Part shown: positions 43,046-51,214 of the stretch, piece after piece
How positions within the stretch are numbered: position 1 is the stretch's first letter
Layout: each line of letters starts with the position of its first letter
Assembly: GCA_964463165.1 (NCBI GenBank)
Contig: CAYXBK010000008.1
Coordinates: forward strand, 114,967 to 178,966
Length of the DNA stretch: 64,000 bases
From: UBA7236 sp964463165
GTDB taxonomy: Bacteria; Bacteroidota; Bacteroidia; Chitinophagales; BACL12
Direction: 5' to 3'
The notes under the pieces: generated by a model
Seen by the model: only the letters and a program-made list of their open reading frames with translations
Told to the model about the DNA's origin: nothing
Database searches by the model: none
Position numbers and translations under genes: made by a program

Positions 43046-45148
43046 TCATGAAACAGTTTCCACAAAATACATATCAATCTCTCCTTTATTTTTGGCCTCT
43101 ATTTTTCCGCGGTAGCTGCAATTGAATTGCTCTTTCACCAATTCATAGGTATATCCGCTGATATTGATTTTACCGGCTTCAGAATTTTGCTCCATGCGTG
43201 ATGCGATATTTACCGTATCGCCCCAGATATCGTAAGCAAATTTTTTCAACCCGACAATTCCCGCAACCACGGGGCCTGAATGAATCCCTATCCTTATCTC
43301 AAATATTTCCCTGTTTTCATTTTTACGTTTTGTATTATGATCAATCATAAACTGCTGAATTTCCAATGCTGCTTGTACGACATCAATAGCATTTGTTTTA
43401 TTTGCAACAGGAAGTCCGCCGGCACACATATAAGAATCGCCAATTGTTTTTATTTTCTCGATATTATGGTTGCTGATGATATTGTCGAACGCTTTAAAGC
43501 AATAGTCAATTTCTTCTACCAATTCTGTTGGGGACAGTTTTTCTGAAATTTTTGTGAATCCTTTGAAATCAGTGAACATAACCGTTACTTCATCAAATTG
43601 TTTTGCATTTGTTGAGCCTTTTTCTTTCAATTCATCTGCAACTTCCGAAGGAAGAATATTAAGTAATAATTCATCACTGCGCTTTCTGGCTTTCGAAACT
43701 TTATTTCGTTGCCTGTACACTACCACTAAAAACAGGAGGGCACTTGCCAGCCCTGCAGAAATAGAATTGCGTATCGTGCGCTGTTGTATATCTTTTTTCT
43801 CCTGCTCCGCTTTGGCAGCTGCTTCTTTTTTGTCAAATTCATATTGCAGGACAGTTTGCATGGTCGCTTTCATATTTTCTTCACTGTAATTGCTATCGCG
43901 GTAATTAATGTACTGACGAAAATTTAAATAAGCACTTTTCCAGTCGCCGCGGGCGCTGTCCAGCAATTGAATACCTTTGTAATAATTTTCCATCAGCGGC
44001 ATATTTGGCGTAGATTTTAATAAATCAAAGCTTTTCACAAAATATTCATTGGCTTTTGGCAGGTTATTTAAACGGAGATACAAGTTTCCGATTGCGTTAC
44101 AAACTTTTACAATTTCCTGAGAATTTGAAACTGACTGAAACATTTTTTCTGCAGCGAAGTAATTCTCCAGAGTTGCGTTAAGATCGTTCTGACGCTCATA
44201 AAATTCGGCTAAATTTTTATAGGCCTGTCCCATACAAAAAGGATTATTAATTGCTTTACCTATTTCAAGAGCAGTTTCAAAATTCTCTTTTGCTTTCTCC
44301 GTATTTCCCAAAGTATAGTACACATTACCAACGCTTATATACATACCCGATAAATTCATTTGATCACGTTTTTTTTTCAATATTTCTATAGCGTGCTCAT
44401 AATATGAAAGGGCTAATTCGTATTTCCCCATACTTATATAATTATCAGCAAGGTTTGAAGTTGTAATTGCAATTGAATATTCTTCACCAAGTGATTCGTA
44501 AATTTTTAACGCATTATAATTTGCTTTTGCAGATTCTGCCGTATTACCCATTATACCGTATACAAAAGCAAAAAATAAATATGATCCGGCTTCACCGCCT
44601 TTATCACCCATCGACTTATACATGTTTAACGCAAGGCTGAAATATTTTAATGCTTCCGAATATTTTCCCCAGTCAGCGTAATCCTGGCCAATATATGTGG
44701 TGATCATTGCTATACCTTTGTCATCATTCAATTTTTCATAAATAGCTAATGCATCATTATGGTATTTCAGAGCCTGCTCGAAATTTCCATTCATCCAGTT
44801 GATGCGCCCGAAGGTGTTATACAATTTGGCGGATCCTTGCTTCCAATCCAGTTTTGCGGCAAGTGCTGCCCCTTCTGTTTGATTTTCCATGCCCGCTGCA
44901 GGGTTCCAATTAAGATAACAATTATACAATTTGATATACAAACGCAGCTTTGCAGTATCCTCAGGTGCAATTGAAATTTTTTTGATGAGTGAATCGATTA
45001 TAGCCTGTTGCCTTGCTGTTTGAGTGAAAGAATATGAAAAGGAAAAAGCAAAAATGAAAAACATGACAAGCCTTTTCACAAGAGGTAAAAAATTACACGT
45101 GAATAAAATATTCCAGGATGAGCCTGGTTTGTGAATTGCAGTTTGCAT
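43046..45148 (-). CDS. TPR-transmembrane class III adenylate cyclase (2 of 3)
   Basis: 700 residues from the first ATG; a GTG at 45079 or an ATG at 45064 would start closer to the signal segment (MFFIFAFSFSYSF). TPR units at about 60-430, one membrane helix (SISAGLASALLFLVVVY), then a cyclase domain near 510-695. Metal Asp residues are in MFTDFKGFT and TIGDSYM, the adenylate-specific Lys and Asp in EKIKTIGD and YDIWGDTVN, and N/R in NIASRM. Makes cAMP under TPR control. TAAATTTG at 45170-45177 marks a promoter. Confidence 0.93.
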   Translation of the reverse strand: MQTAIHKPGSSWNILFTCNFLPLVKRLVMFFIFAFSFSYSFTQTARQQAIIDSLIKKISIAPEDTAKLRLYIKLYNCYLNWNPAAGMENQTEGAALAAKLDWKQGSAKLYNTFGRINWMNGNFEQALKYHNDALAIYEKLNDDKGIAMITTYIGQDYADWGKYSEALKYFSLALNMYKSMGDKGGEAGSYLFFAFVYGIMGNTAESAKANYNALKIYESLGEEYSIAITTSNLADNYISMGKYELALSYYEHAIEILKKKRDQMNLSGMYISVGNVYYTLGNTEKAKENFETALEIGKAINNPFCMGQAYKNLAEFYERQNDLNATLENYFAAEKMFQSVSNSQEIVKVCNAIGNLYLRLNNLPKANEYFVKSFDLLKSTPNMPLMENYYKGIQLLDSARGDWKSAYLNFRQYINYRDSNYSEENMKATMQTVLQYEFDKKEAAAKAEQEKKDIQQRTIRNSISAGLASALLFLVVVYRQRNKVSKARKRSDELLLNILPSEVADELKEKGSTNAKQFDEVTVMFTDFKGFTKISEKLSPTELVEEIDYCFKAFDNIISNHNIEKIKTIGDSYMCAGGLPVANKTNAIDVVQAALEIQQFMIDHNTKRKNENREIFEIRIGIHSGPVVAGIVGLKKFAYDIWGDTVNIASRMEQNSEAGKINISGYTYELVKEQFNCSYRGKIEAKNKGEIDMYFVETVS

Positions 45149-45169
45149 GTAACTGGGAACTGGCTACTT

Positions 45170-45177
45170 CAAATTTA
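45170..45177 (-). promoter_or_regulatory. Bacteroidota -7 promoter element (TAAATTTG)
   Basis: Perfect TAnnTTTG 22 bp upstream of the first ATG of the second cyclase. A TTTG lies 14 nt further upstream, shorter than the usual 19-21 spacer. Confidence 0.35.
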
Positions 45178-45289
45178 AAAATAAACTTCGACAAATGCGT
45201 GAGAAGCCTGCATCCCGGACTTATTTTTCTGGACTTTAACAATGTACAGCGTGCAACATGAAAAAAAGAACGCCATGTAATTCAGCCGG

Positions 45290-46033
45290 TTAATTAATGA
45301 TTTCTCCCTTATTATTTGCCAGCTTTTCTTTCCATTTTTCAATTTCTTCCGGCCGCAGCTTTGCCCAATCTTTTATTTCACCTGTTATTTTCAAAGGAGA
45401 AGATGTGCGATAAGATCGGGTAGGATTTCCTGGAAATTTTTTATCGGTTACATTGGGATCATTTTCAAAACTTCCCGTCGGTTCAACAATATAAACACGC
45501 TGAGGGCCATTGCCATTGGCCAATGCTGCAGCAAGCCCGGCACCATGGACGAGTGCAGTGAAATATATATGATTCATTACAAGGCCTTCCTGATAATTTG
45601 AATTCTTTCCTGCGGTTAATAAATCACCTGTCTTCAAATCTGCTTTTGTGCCGTGAAAAAAAGGCCCCTGATCATCCGGTTGTTTTGTAAAAGAAATGGC
45701 CAGATCATGGTTCTTTTTTGCATTCTCAGGTTCGTTCAATTCTTCATAGCATCGGGCGATATTTGTATAAAGCGTAGGGTAAGCACTCTTCACAGATTCA
45801 GAATTTATTTTCAATGCAAACTGCAGCGCTGTTTCGAACCATTTTAATTTATCATCCGGGTTTTTCTGAATGCGCCCTAAAAAATAAGCGGATAAATATT
45901 TCTCAAAATCATTCGCAGCCAGCTCCCATCCATTTTGAAATACTTCACCGGCTTCCTTCGATTTATTGTTTTCTTCCAATGCCATCCCTTTCAGGCAAAG
46001 TTGTATAACTGGGTTTGCAGGACTGAATTCCAT
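45290..46033 (-). CDS. arr: Rifampin ADP-ribosyltransferase (Arr) with N-terminal TPR-like domain
   Basis: 247 residues. Residues 1-120 are helical and TPR-like (KGMALEENNKSKEAGEVF, TLYTNIARCYEELNEPENA). Residues 125-247 are a full Arr domain: FFHGTKADLKTGDLL (H127), MNHIYFTA (Y157), RVYIVEPTGSFENDPNVTD and KKFPGNPTRSYRT. Arr transfers ADP-ribose from NAD+ to a hydroxyl of rifampicin and inactivates it. The usual enzyme is about 140 residues, so the front half is an added module. It lies 29 bp downstream of a small lipoprotein gene. Confidence 0.92.
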   Translation of the reverse strand: MEFSPANPVIQLCLKGMALEENNKSKEAGEVFQNGWELAANDFEKYLSAYFLGRIQKNPDDKLKWFETALQFALKINSESVKSAYPTLYTNIARCYEELNEPENAKKNHDLAISFTKQPDDQGPFFHGTKADLKTGDLLTAGKNSNYQEGLVMNHIYFTALVHGAGLAAALANGNGPQRVYIVEPTGSFENDPNVTDKKFPGNPTRSYRTSSPLKITGEIKDWAKLRPEEIEKWKEKLANNKGEIIN

Positions 46034-46062
46034 TTTTTATGTTTTATGATATAATCCTCGGC

Positions 46063-46449
46063 TTATTGAATATCCGATTCAAGAATTACAAATTCACAAA
46101 TTATTACTTTGGTGCTGTAACGCTTTTCGTTTGCATTGATTAATTTCCAATTACCCGCATCTGAAATAGATTTGGTTATTGTTTTTGTTGTGTCGGACGG
46201 GAGAATTGCGATCTCATTAAATTCATAGATGCAGCATTGGAAATCCTGCCCGGCTCCGAGTCCGCCAAAGTTTAAAATATTCACAGAAGTTTTTGGTTGC
46301 ATATTGATTGTCGTATCCTTCAGGTTTGTGGTGTATTTTAACTCGAGCTGATAACCGGTTTCATTTTGAATTACTATTTTTCCAAAATGGCCCGGATCAC
46401 AGGAGAAACAAATTAAGAGAATAGCAAATGTGCTTAATAAGACTTTCAT
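46063..46449 (-). CDS. Small lipoprotein of unknown function
   Basis: 128 residues. The first 16 residues are a lipoprotein signal with lipobox CFSC (MKVLLSTFAILLICFSC). The body has IVIQNETGYQLELKYTT and VIICEFVIL, and some cysteines (FQCCIYEF). No family is recognised. It lies directly upstream of the Arr gene and may be cotranscribed with it. Export to the envelope is likely. Confidence 0.6.
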   Translation of the reverse strand: MKVLLSTFAILLICFSCDPGHFGKIVIQNETGYQLELKYTTNLKDTTINMQPKTSVNILNFGGLGAGQDFQCCIYEFNEIAILPSDTTKTITKSISDAGNWKLINANEKRYSTKVIICEFVILESDIQ

Positions 46450-46702
46450 AAAATACGAATTACTTAATATTTTTAAAGGTATTTATTGAATGCATTGCAA
46501 ATTCTTGTTTGTTTCAAGTTGTGCAATTGTCTTCCTTGCGTTCTCCAACTTTCTTTTTCATGCCTTTCGTCCGGGTACTTGGATTCCGCAATTGCGAAAC
46601 GTTTGTTTACCATGATTCGAAAATAAGCACAAAACTTAAATTTAAAATTCCGGGCCTCAGAGTTTGCCAAACTATTCTGCGGATGAGACCCGGATTTTTT
46701 GA

Positions 46703-47194
46703 TCAGGATTTCAATAATTCATCCAAATTTGTCAACGACATTTCAAATCCTTCTTTAAAGCCTAATTCAATCATTTTTTCCATGCGTTCCAACGATTCAT
46801 TGTATATCGTGATTTGCACCAATGTCTTTCCGTCTTTTTCTGAAAATGTATAGTCCCAATCAGATCCTGGTAGTTCAGGATTTTCGTCTTTATCTGAAAA
46901 TGCATTGAATAATGTAAAATTTGTTTTGGGATTGATGGAAATATAGGTTTGAATGGCCCAGCGCTCTATTTTTCCATCCGGGCTCACCATCGCATAAAAT
47001 CTGCGCCCGCCCGGTTTGAAATCCATATATTTTGTTGTAGCCCGCCAGGGTTTCGGAGCAACCCATTGGTCAAGCAATTCTGCTTTTGTAAATGCATCCC
47101 AAACGAGAGCTAATTCTGCATTAAATTCTCTGGTAATATGTACTTTTTTAGCTGCTTTATCTACAGTTAATTCATATAACAGATCGTTGTTCAT
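46703..47194 (-). CDS. SRPBCC/AHSA1 domain protein (2), ArsR partner
   Basis: 163 residues. AHSA1 features: HITREFNAELALVWDAFTKAELLDQWVAPKPWRATTKYMDFKPGGRRFYAM, WAIQTYISINPKTNFTLFNAFSD and KTLVQITIYNESLERMEKMIELGFKEGFEMSLTNLDELL. It follows the ArsR gene by 4 bp, the classic ArsR-AHSA1 pair, in which the regulator controls its partner and itself. The ligand is unknown. Confidence 0.9.
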   Translation of the reverse strand: MNNDLLYELTVDKAAKKVHITREFNAELALVWDAFTKAELLDQWVAPKPWRATTKYMDFKPGGRRFYAMVSPDGKIERWAIQTYISINPKTNFTLFNAFSDKDENPELPGSDWDYTFSEKDGKTLVQITIYNESLERMEKMIELGFKEGFEMSLTNLDELLKS

Positions 47195-47198
47195 CTTT

Positions 47199-47516
47199 TT
47201 ATTTTTTGAGTTTATTTAATAAGGTATCCAATTGATTGAATTGTGTTTCGAATATCTTCTTGAATTTTTCAACCCATTCGTCAATTTCAATTATTTTATC
47301 AGGATTAACATGATAATATATTTCCCTTCCTTTTTGCTCTTGCCGAACCAATTCACAGGCGGTTAGAATTTGAATATGTTTTGATACCGCTTGCCTGCTG
47401 GTATGAAATTCTTCAGCGATCGCATTCGGTGTCATGGATTGCGCTGCTATCAAAAGCAGGATTGCCCGTCGTGTTGGGTCAGCAATAGCCTGAAATATAT
47501 CCCGTCTGGCTTTCAT
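47199..47516 (-). CDS. ArsR-family winged-helix repressor
   Basis: 105 residues. The DNA-recognition piece DPTRRAILLLIAAQSMTPNAIAEEFHTSRQAVSKHIQILTACELVRQEQKGREIYY is a clear ArsR winged helix. It lacks the Cys metal site (ELCVC), so it belongs to the group that senses something other than metals. Its upstream region holds two palindromes (47530-47571) that are probable operators, and the downstream AHSA1 gene shares its transcript. Confidence 0.92.
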   Translation of the reverse strand: MKARRDIFQAIADPTRRAILLLIAAQSMTPNAIAEEFHTSRQAVSKHIQILTACELVRQEQKGREIYYHVNPDKIIEIDEWVEKFKKIFETQFNQLDTLLNKLKK

Positions 47517-47529
47517 GAAACTTTTTTGT

Positions 47530-47571
47530 GCAACTAACTGGTTGCAAATATATGTGCAACTATTCGGTTGC
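47530..47571. promoter_or_regulatory. Two 16-bp palindromic ArsR operators, 26 bp apart
   Basis: GCAACTAACTGGTTGC (47530-47545) and GCAACTATTCGGTTGC (47556-47571) share perfect GCAAC/GTTGC arms with 6-bp centres. They lie 14 bp before the ArsR start codon and cover the promoter. The spacing of 26 bp places both on about the same helix face. Confidence 0.75.
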
Positions 47572-47648
47572 GCAAATATTTTGGCGATTATTTTTTGGAG
47601 AGATGCAAAATTTCCTAGAAGGACCTGCCCGAGCGGGAGAGAAACGGT

Positions 47649-48563
47649 TCATTCCAAATCAAAGTCTTCCCGCAAAACTTTCAGCAAGGCAGCATTTACT
47701 TCAATATATTTTTGGAATTGAGTTTGTCTTGTCGAGCTGAAAACATTTACAAGGTAAAATGACAGCACGTTTACTGTTTCCTCTCTGTCGAAATTTTCAA
47801 CGCCACTTAATTGAAATGGAATAATGCTATCACTTTTTTCATAACTCTTGGCGGCATCAAAAATGTTTTGAAATCCTTTTTTAAATGCAGCGTCGAATTT
47901 ATAATCATAATGACCGATGATGATCGGATTGATGTAACGCAGGCGTATTTCACTTTCTAAATCCTGCCTGTCGTAAACATTTTTAATTGCGACAGTTAGA
48001 TCGCCGGTAAGATTTTGAAATTCGTCATTTTTAAAATACCTGAGAGATCCGGAGTTACGTAATTGATCCAAAATGATTGTTCTGGGTTCGAAAAGGTAAG
48101 GCGATCTGAAAGTAATTCCGTTAATAAAACTTAAGGTAAACGCTTTCGAATTATTTGTCAGGCTGCTGTCGCGGAAGTAATTGATCACATATTGCAGCCC
48201 GGCTTCAGATTTTAATCTGTTTTGCACTTTTGACTGAACAGTGATTGAATCATTTTTCAATTCCTGATAAAAACTTTTTGCCAGTTCATTTGCCCGGTCT
48301 CTTTCAATTTTATGTTCCAGTTGGTATTCGGCTAAAAAACCGCAAAATACAGCGAGAAATAACATCAGGAATTCCCAGAAATAATTTTTCCATGATTTTT
48401 TTCCGTGTGTGGTATGCGTATGGTGATGTACTTCCATATTTTCTTTTTCTTGTATTTGTTCAATTGATGTAGTATCAGGGTCCGGAAGTTTCAGATCCTG
48501 GTTATTTTCCGGATGGAGATCCTTGTTTTCTTCGACAGGATTATCTTCGTTTTTCTCAGGCAT
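47649..48563 (-). CDS. DUF6090-like single-pass membrane protein
   Basis: 304 residues; a second possible start is Met43 (MEVHHHTHTTHG). The His-rich patch is followed by WEFLMLFLAVFCGFLAEYQLEHKIERDRANELAKSFYQEL, the core of a Bacteroidota family with one membrane helix and a coiled-coil tail that faces the periplasm or cytosol. The rest is helical. No function known. The last two residues before the stop are Leu-Glu, without a sorting domain. Confidence 0.65.
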   Translation of the reverse strand: MPEKNEDNPVEENKDLHPENNQDLKLPDPDTTSIEQIQEKENMEVHHHTHTTHGKKSWKNYFWEFLMLFLAVFCGFLAEYQLEHKIERDRANELAKSFYQELKNDSITVQSKVQNRLKSEAGLQYVINYFRDSSLTNNSKAFTLSFINGITFRSPYLFEPRTIILDQLRNSGSLRYFKNDEFQNLTGDLTVAIKNVYDRQDLESEIRLRYINPIIIGHYDYKFDAAFKKGFQNIFDAAKSYEKSDSIIPFQLSGVENFDREETVNVLSFYLVNVFSSTRQTQFQKYIEVNAALLKVLREDFDLE

Positions 48564-48659
48564 TTTGATATTCGTTGCCCAATATTAATGAATTTGTTCT
48601 GATAGGAGGAAAGATGCGATATCGTTTATCGCGAAAGGAAACGCTCAACAAGCAGCCTG

Positions 48660-49103
48660 TCAGTTGTTCTGCAGATAGCCGCTGAGGTTGTAAATAAACA
48701 AGCCAATAAAAATTAATGAAAAGGAGACAAACATCATGTTCATTAAAATTCCGCCGATCTTGAAAAGCGGTTTCTTAGGAATCTGATACATGGGATAGTA
48801 GGAAAACTGGGTAATTACTTTACCGGTCCAGTAAGCCGCGATCAGGCCCGTTAAACCAACTGCCAGACCTGTTTCATTTTTCAGATCGCTTGTGAATAAA
48901 ATGGAAATAAGGCCGAAAGCAAAGTTGAGCCCCTGAATATATCTGCCATATGTTTTTGCAATTTCCTGGTTTAACGGTTTGAGTTTTTTAATGTCGTTAT
49001 ACCAGTCAAAAACAACATGCCTTATATAGGGATAAATGATTGCAGTAAACATCTGGCCGATCGCACCCGCAATAATCAACCAATTCGGGATATTCATCTT
49101 CAT
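48660..49103 (-). CDS. Four-helix membrane protein of unknown function
   Basis: 147 residues from the ATG at 49103, chosen because the membrane part begins there (MKMNIPNWLIIAGAIGQMFTAIIYPYIRHVV). Four helices follow, with a polar loop NDIKKLKPLNQEIAKTYGRYIQGLN. No family recognised. Monocistronic. Confidence 0.65.
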   Translation of the reverse strand: MKMNIPNWLIIAGAIGQMFTAIIYPYIRHVVFDWYNDIKKLKPLNQEIAKTYGRYIQGLNFAFGLISILFTSDLKNETGLAVGLTGLIAAYWTGKVITQFSYYPMYQIPKKPLFKIGGILMNMMFVSFSLIFIGLFIYNLSGYLQNN

Positions 49104-49325
49104 ATTTATATTTCTGGTATGTTCTGAAATTTTAATTCCTGAATTCAATCAAAAAATCTTCGGCTGAAATCAGAACTTCCTGTTTGAAATAAAAATTAAA
49201 GATAGCTAAGCCGTTTATTTTGTTTACCTCCGGTCTTATAATTATCAAAACATTTGCCGACCTGGCAGAATTTTTATACTGCCCTGACGGGTTATCAGTT
49301 TTCTATTTTGATTCTTCAGGTAAAC

Positions 49326-49796
49326 TCAATCATTGCTCAAAGGCGGACCCAGCAAAGTCATTTCATATTTTTCAAATAATGCAGCCACCACTTTTTTATC
49401 CGGTGAACCACTGTGCATGAGAGGGCCCAGTTCTTCAAAAAATTTATGACCACCACCCGGTGTATATACCACTATAATTTCACCAGTTTCATCGGTCAGG
49501 TTGAGGAAAGCATGAGGTAGTTTAGAAGGCAGATATACAAAATCACCTTCATTGCAATACACGATTTCGTCGCCAACACGTACTTTGAATTTGCCTTACA
49601 ACACATGAATGGTTTCTTCCTGCTTATGATGCACGTGCAGCGGTGGGCCTTCGTGCGGAGCTACTTCTACAATAAAATAATCGAATGCACCACCGGTATC
49701 TTCACCAGTGAGTTTAAATATCAGGTCTCTGCCTGGACCGGACTGTAGTTTTAATCCTTCTTTAGGACTTAACATTTTAGTTTGAGTAGAATTCAT
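49326..49796 (-). pseudogene. Cupin-domain gene interrupted by one in-frame stop
   Basis: The frame runs from the ATG at 49796 (MNSTQTKMLSPKEG) through the first cupin motif (PPLHVHHKQEETIHVL), meets TAA at 49596-49598, and goes on in the same frame (GKFKVRVGDEIVYCNEGDFVYLPSKLPHAFLNLTDETGEI, including the second cupin motif) to 49326. A Glu/Gln codon changed to TAA explains it; no bases are lost. Either a pseudogene, a sequencing error or read-through. A GTG start at 49562 could give only the second half. The complete cupin would be 156 residues. Confidence 0.75.
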
Positions 49797-49896
49797 TTAA
49801 TTGTGTTTTAGTGTATGAATTATGAACAAGGCAAAATTGTCGTACAGAAATTACCCAACACTTAACCCGGGTTAAGAAATAAAAGAGGTTATGAAT

Positions 49897-50499
49897 TTAA
49901 TGTTTATTGGAAAGTCTGTTGCGCAGACGGCTCAGTGATTGGGGTTCAATGTTTAAATAGGCGGCAATATATTGCAATGGGATGCGTTGAAAAATATGCG
50001 GCTGTTTTTCAATTAACCGGAGATAACGCTCTTCTGCAGACAGTGTTTTTATTTCTTCAATTCTGTTTCTTGCGGCGCTTGCCGACCGCAGCATTTTAGA
50101 AGAATACCATTGTTTCAGCTTTGGAATTTCCTCTTCTGATTTTTGAAAATCTTCTTTTGAAATTATAAGCAGTTCCGAGTCTTCAAGCATTTGAACATAA
50201 TTTGTTGCAGGTTTTCCGGAATAATAACTTTCAAAATCACCCAGCCACCAATCTTCAAATGCAAAAAATAAAATGCGCTCATGCCCTTTTTCGTCAATTA
50301 CATAATTTCTTGCGCAACCTTTGTTGAGATATGCTTTCTTATTACAGCATTCTCCGGCTCGCAAATAATAATCTTTTTTATCTATTGATTTAACCGAAAA
50401 ATGGGAGAGGAACAATGCAAACTCATCTTCCGTAAATGAGAAAGTTCCATTGAACAATTCTGCAAATCTGGGATTAAGATTACTGTATTCAGTTTCCAT
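49897..50499 (-). CDS. Crp/Fnr-family transcriptional regulator
   Basis: 200 residues. Cyclic-nucleotide-binding-like domain (residues 15-130: FALFLSHFSVKSIDKKDYYLRAGECCNKKAYLNKGCARNYVI) followed by a short HTH (YIAAYLNIEPQSLSRLRNRLSN). The phosphate cassette Arg-Ser-Ala is not found, so cAMP binding is not supported. Common in Bacteroidota, with unknown signal. The gene lies 100 bp upstream of the broken cupin gene, which may be its target. Confidence 0.88.
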   Translation of the reverse strand: METEYSNLNPRFAELFNGTFSFTEDEFALFLSHFSVKSIDKKDYYLRAGECCNKKAYLNKGCARNYVIDEKGHERILFFAFEDWWLGDFESYYSGKPATNYVQMLEDSELLIISKEDFQKSEEEIPKLKQWYSSKMLRSASAARNRIEEIKTLSAEERYLRLIEKQPHIFQRIPLQYIAAYLNIEPQSLSRLRNRLSNKH

Positions 50500-50625
50500 T
50501 TAATTTGCTTTGCTTGTTTTCTATAAGATTGATCGAAAACCGCAGGATGAAATTAAACAGAAATGATGAGAATTTGTGTGGCTTTCCCTTTTTCAAAAAT
50601 GCAGAAATAAGAAAATGTTTAGTTA

Positions 50626-51174
50626 TTAACCTGTGGGCTGATAGTACAACAGTACTGCGCCGCTATTGAAAGTTTTAGTCTTTAGGAGATTGAATCGGTT
50701 TCTGTTGTTTATATTTTCAAATAATTTTAATCCGTTTCCGGCAACAACAGGGTGAACCATTAGTTGTAATTCATCAAGTAAATTCAGGTGAAGCAGTTGT
50801 ATTATGATGCTGCGGCTCCCGACCAAAATATCTTTTCCGGGTAATTGCCTGAGTTCTAAAACGGTTTCTTCAATATTGTTTTCTGCCAGCGTTGAAGTTA
50901 CCCAGTTGGTATCTTTAAGTGTATGAGAAAATACAATTTTAAAAATAGAATCAATTGCGTTTGCAAAATCATCCATAGCTTTTTCACCTGAGGGGTTTTC
51001 TACAAACGGCTTCCAGTATTCCATCAGCTGATAGGTGATCCTTCCGTATAAAATCGTATCCGCATTTTTCAACAAATTCGTATAATGATCATGAATTTCT
51101 GCATCCGGAATGATTGCAGTATGATCACAAAATCCGTCAATCGTCATATTAATTCCTGCAATTATTTTTCTCAT
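50626..51174 (-). CDS. RibD-C/dihydrofolate-reductase-like protein
   Basis: 182 residues, the YyaP/YwjB type of RibD C-terminal domain: MRKIIAGINMTIDGFCDHTAI at the start, NADTILYGRITYQLM, VFSHTLKDTNWVTSTL, KDILVGSRSIIIQLLHLNLLDELQLMVHPVVAGNGLKLF. Such proteins bind NADPH; most have no known substrate. Paralogue of the cassette gene at 59458-60012. It follows the third cyclase start by 41 bp and points the same way. Confidence 0.88.
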   Translation of the reverse strand: MRKIIAGINMTIDGFCDHTAIIPDAEIHDHYTNLLKNADTILYGRITYQLMEYWKPFVENPSGEKAMDDFANAIDSIFKIVFSHTLKDTNWVTSTLAENNIEETVLELRQLPGKDILVGSRSIIIQLLHLNLLDELQLMVHPVVAGNGLKLFENINNRNRFNLLKTKTFNSGAVLLYYQPTG

Positions 51175-51214
51175 TGATTTAGCATTTACATTCTGAATTG
51201 AATTATCCGGTATC

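Noticed and set aside
46473..46670. 65-residue minus-strand frame
   Set aside because: Composition is random-like, it has no family resemblance and lies in an intergenic gap; no promoter or ribosome site was seen.
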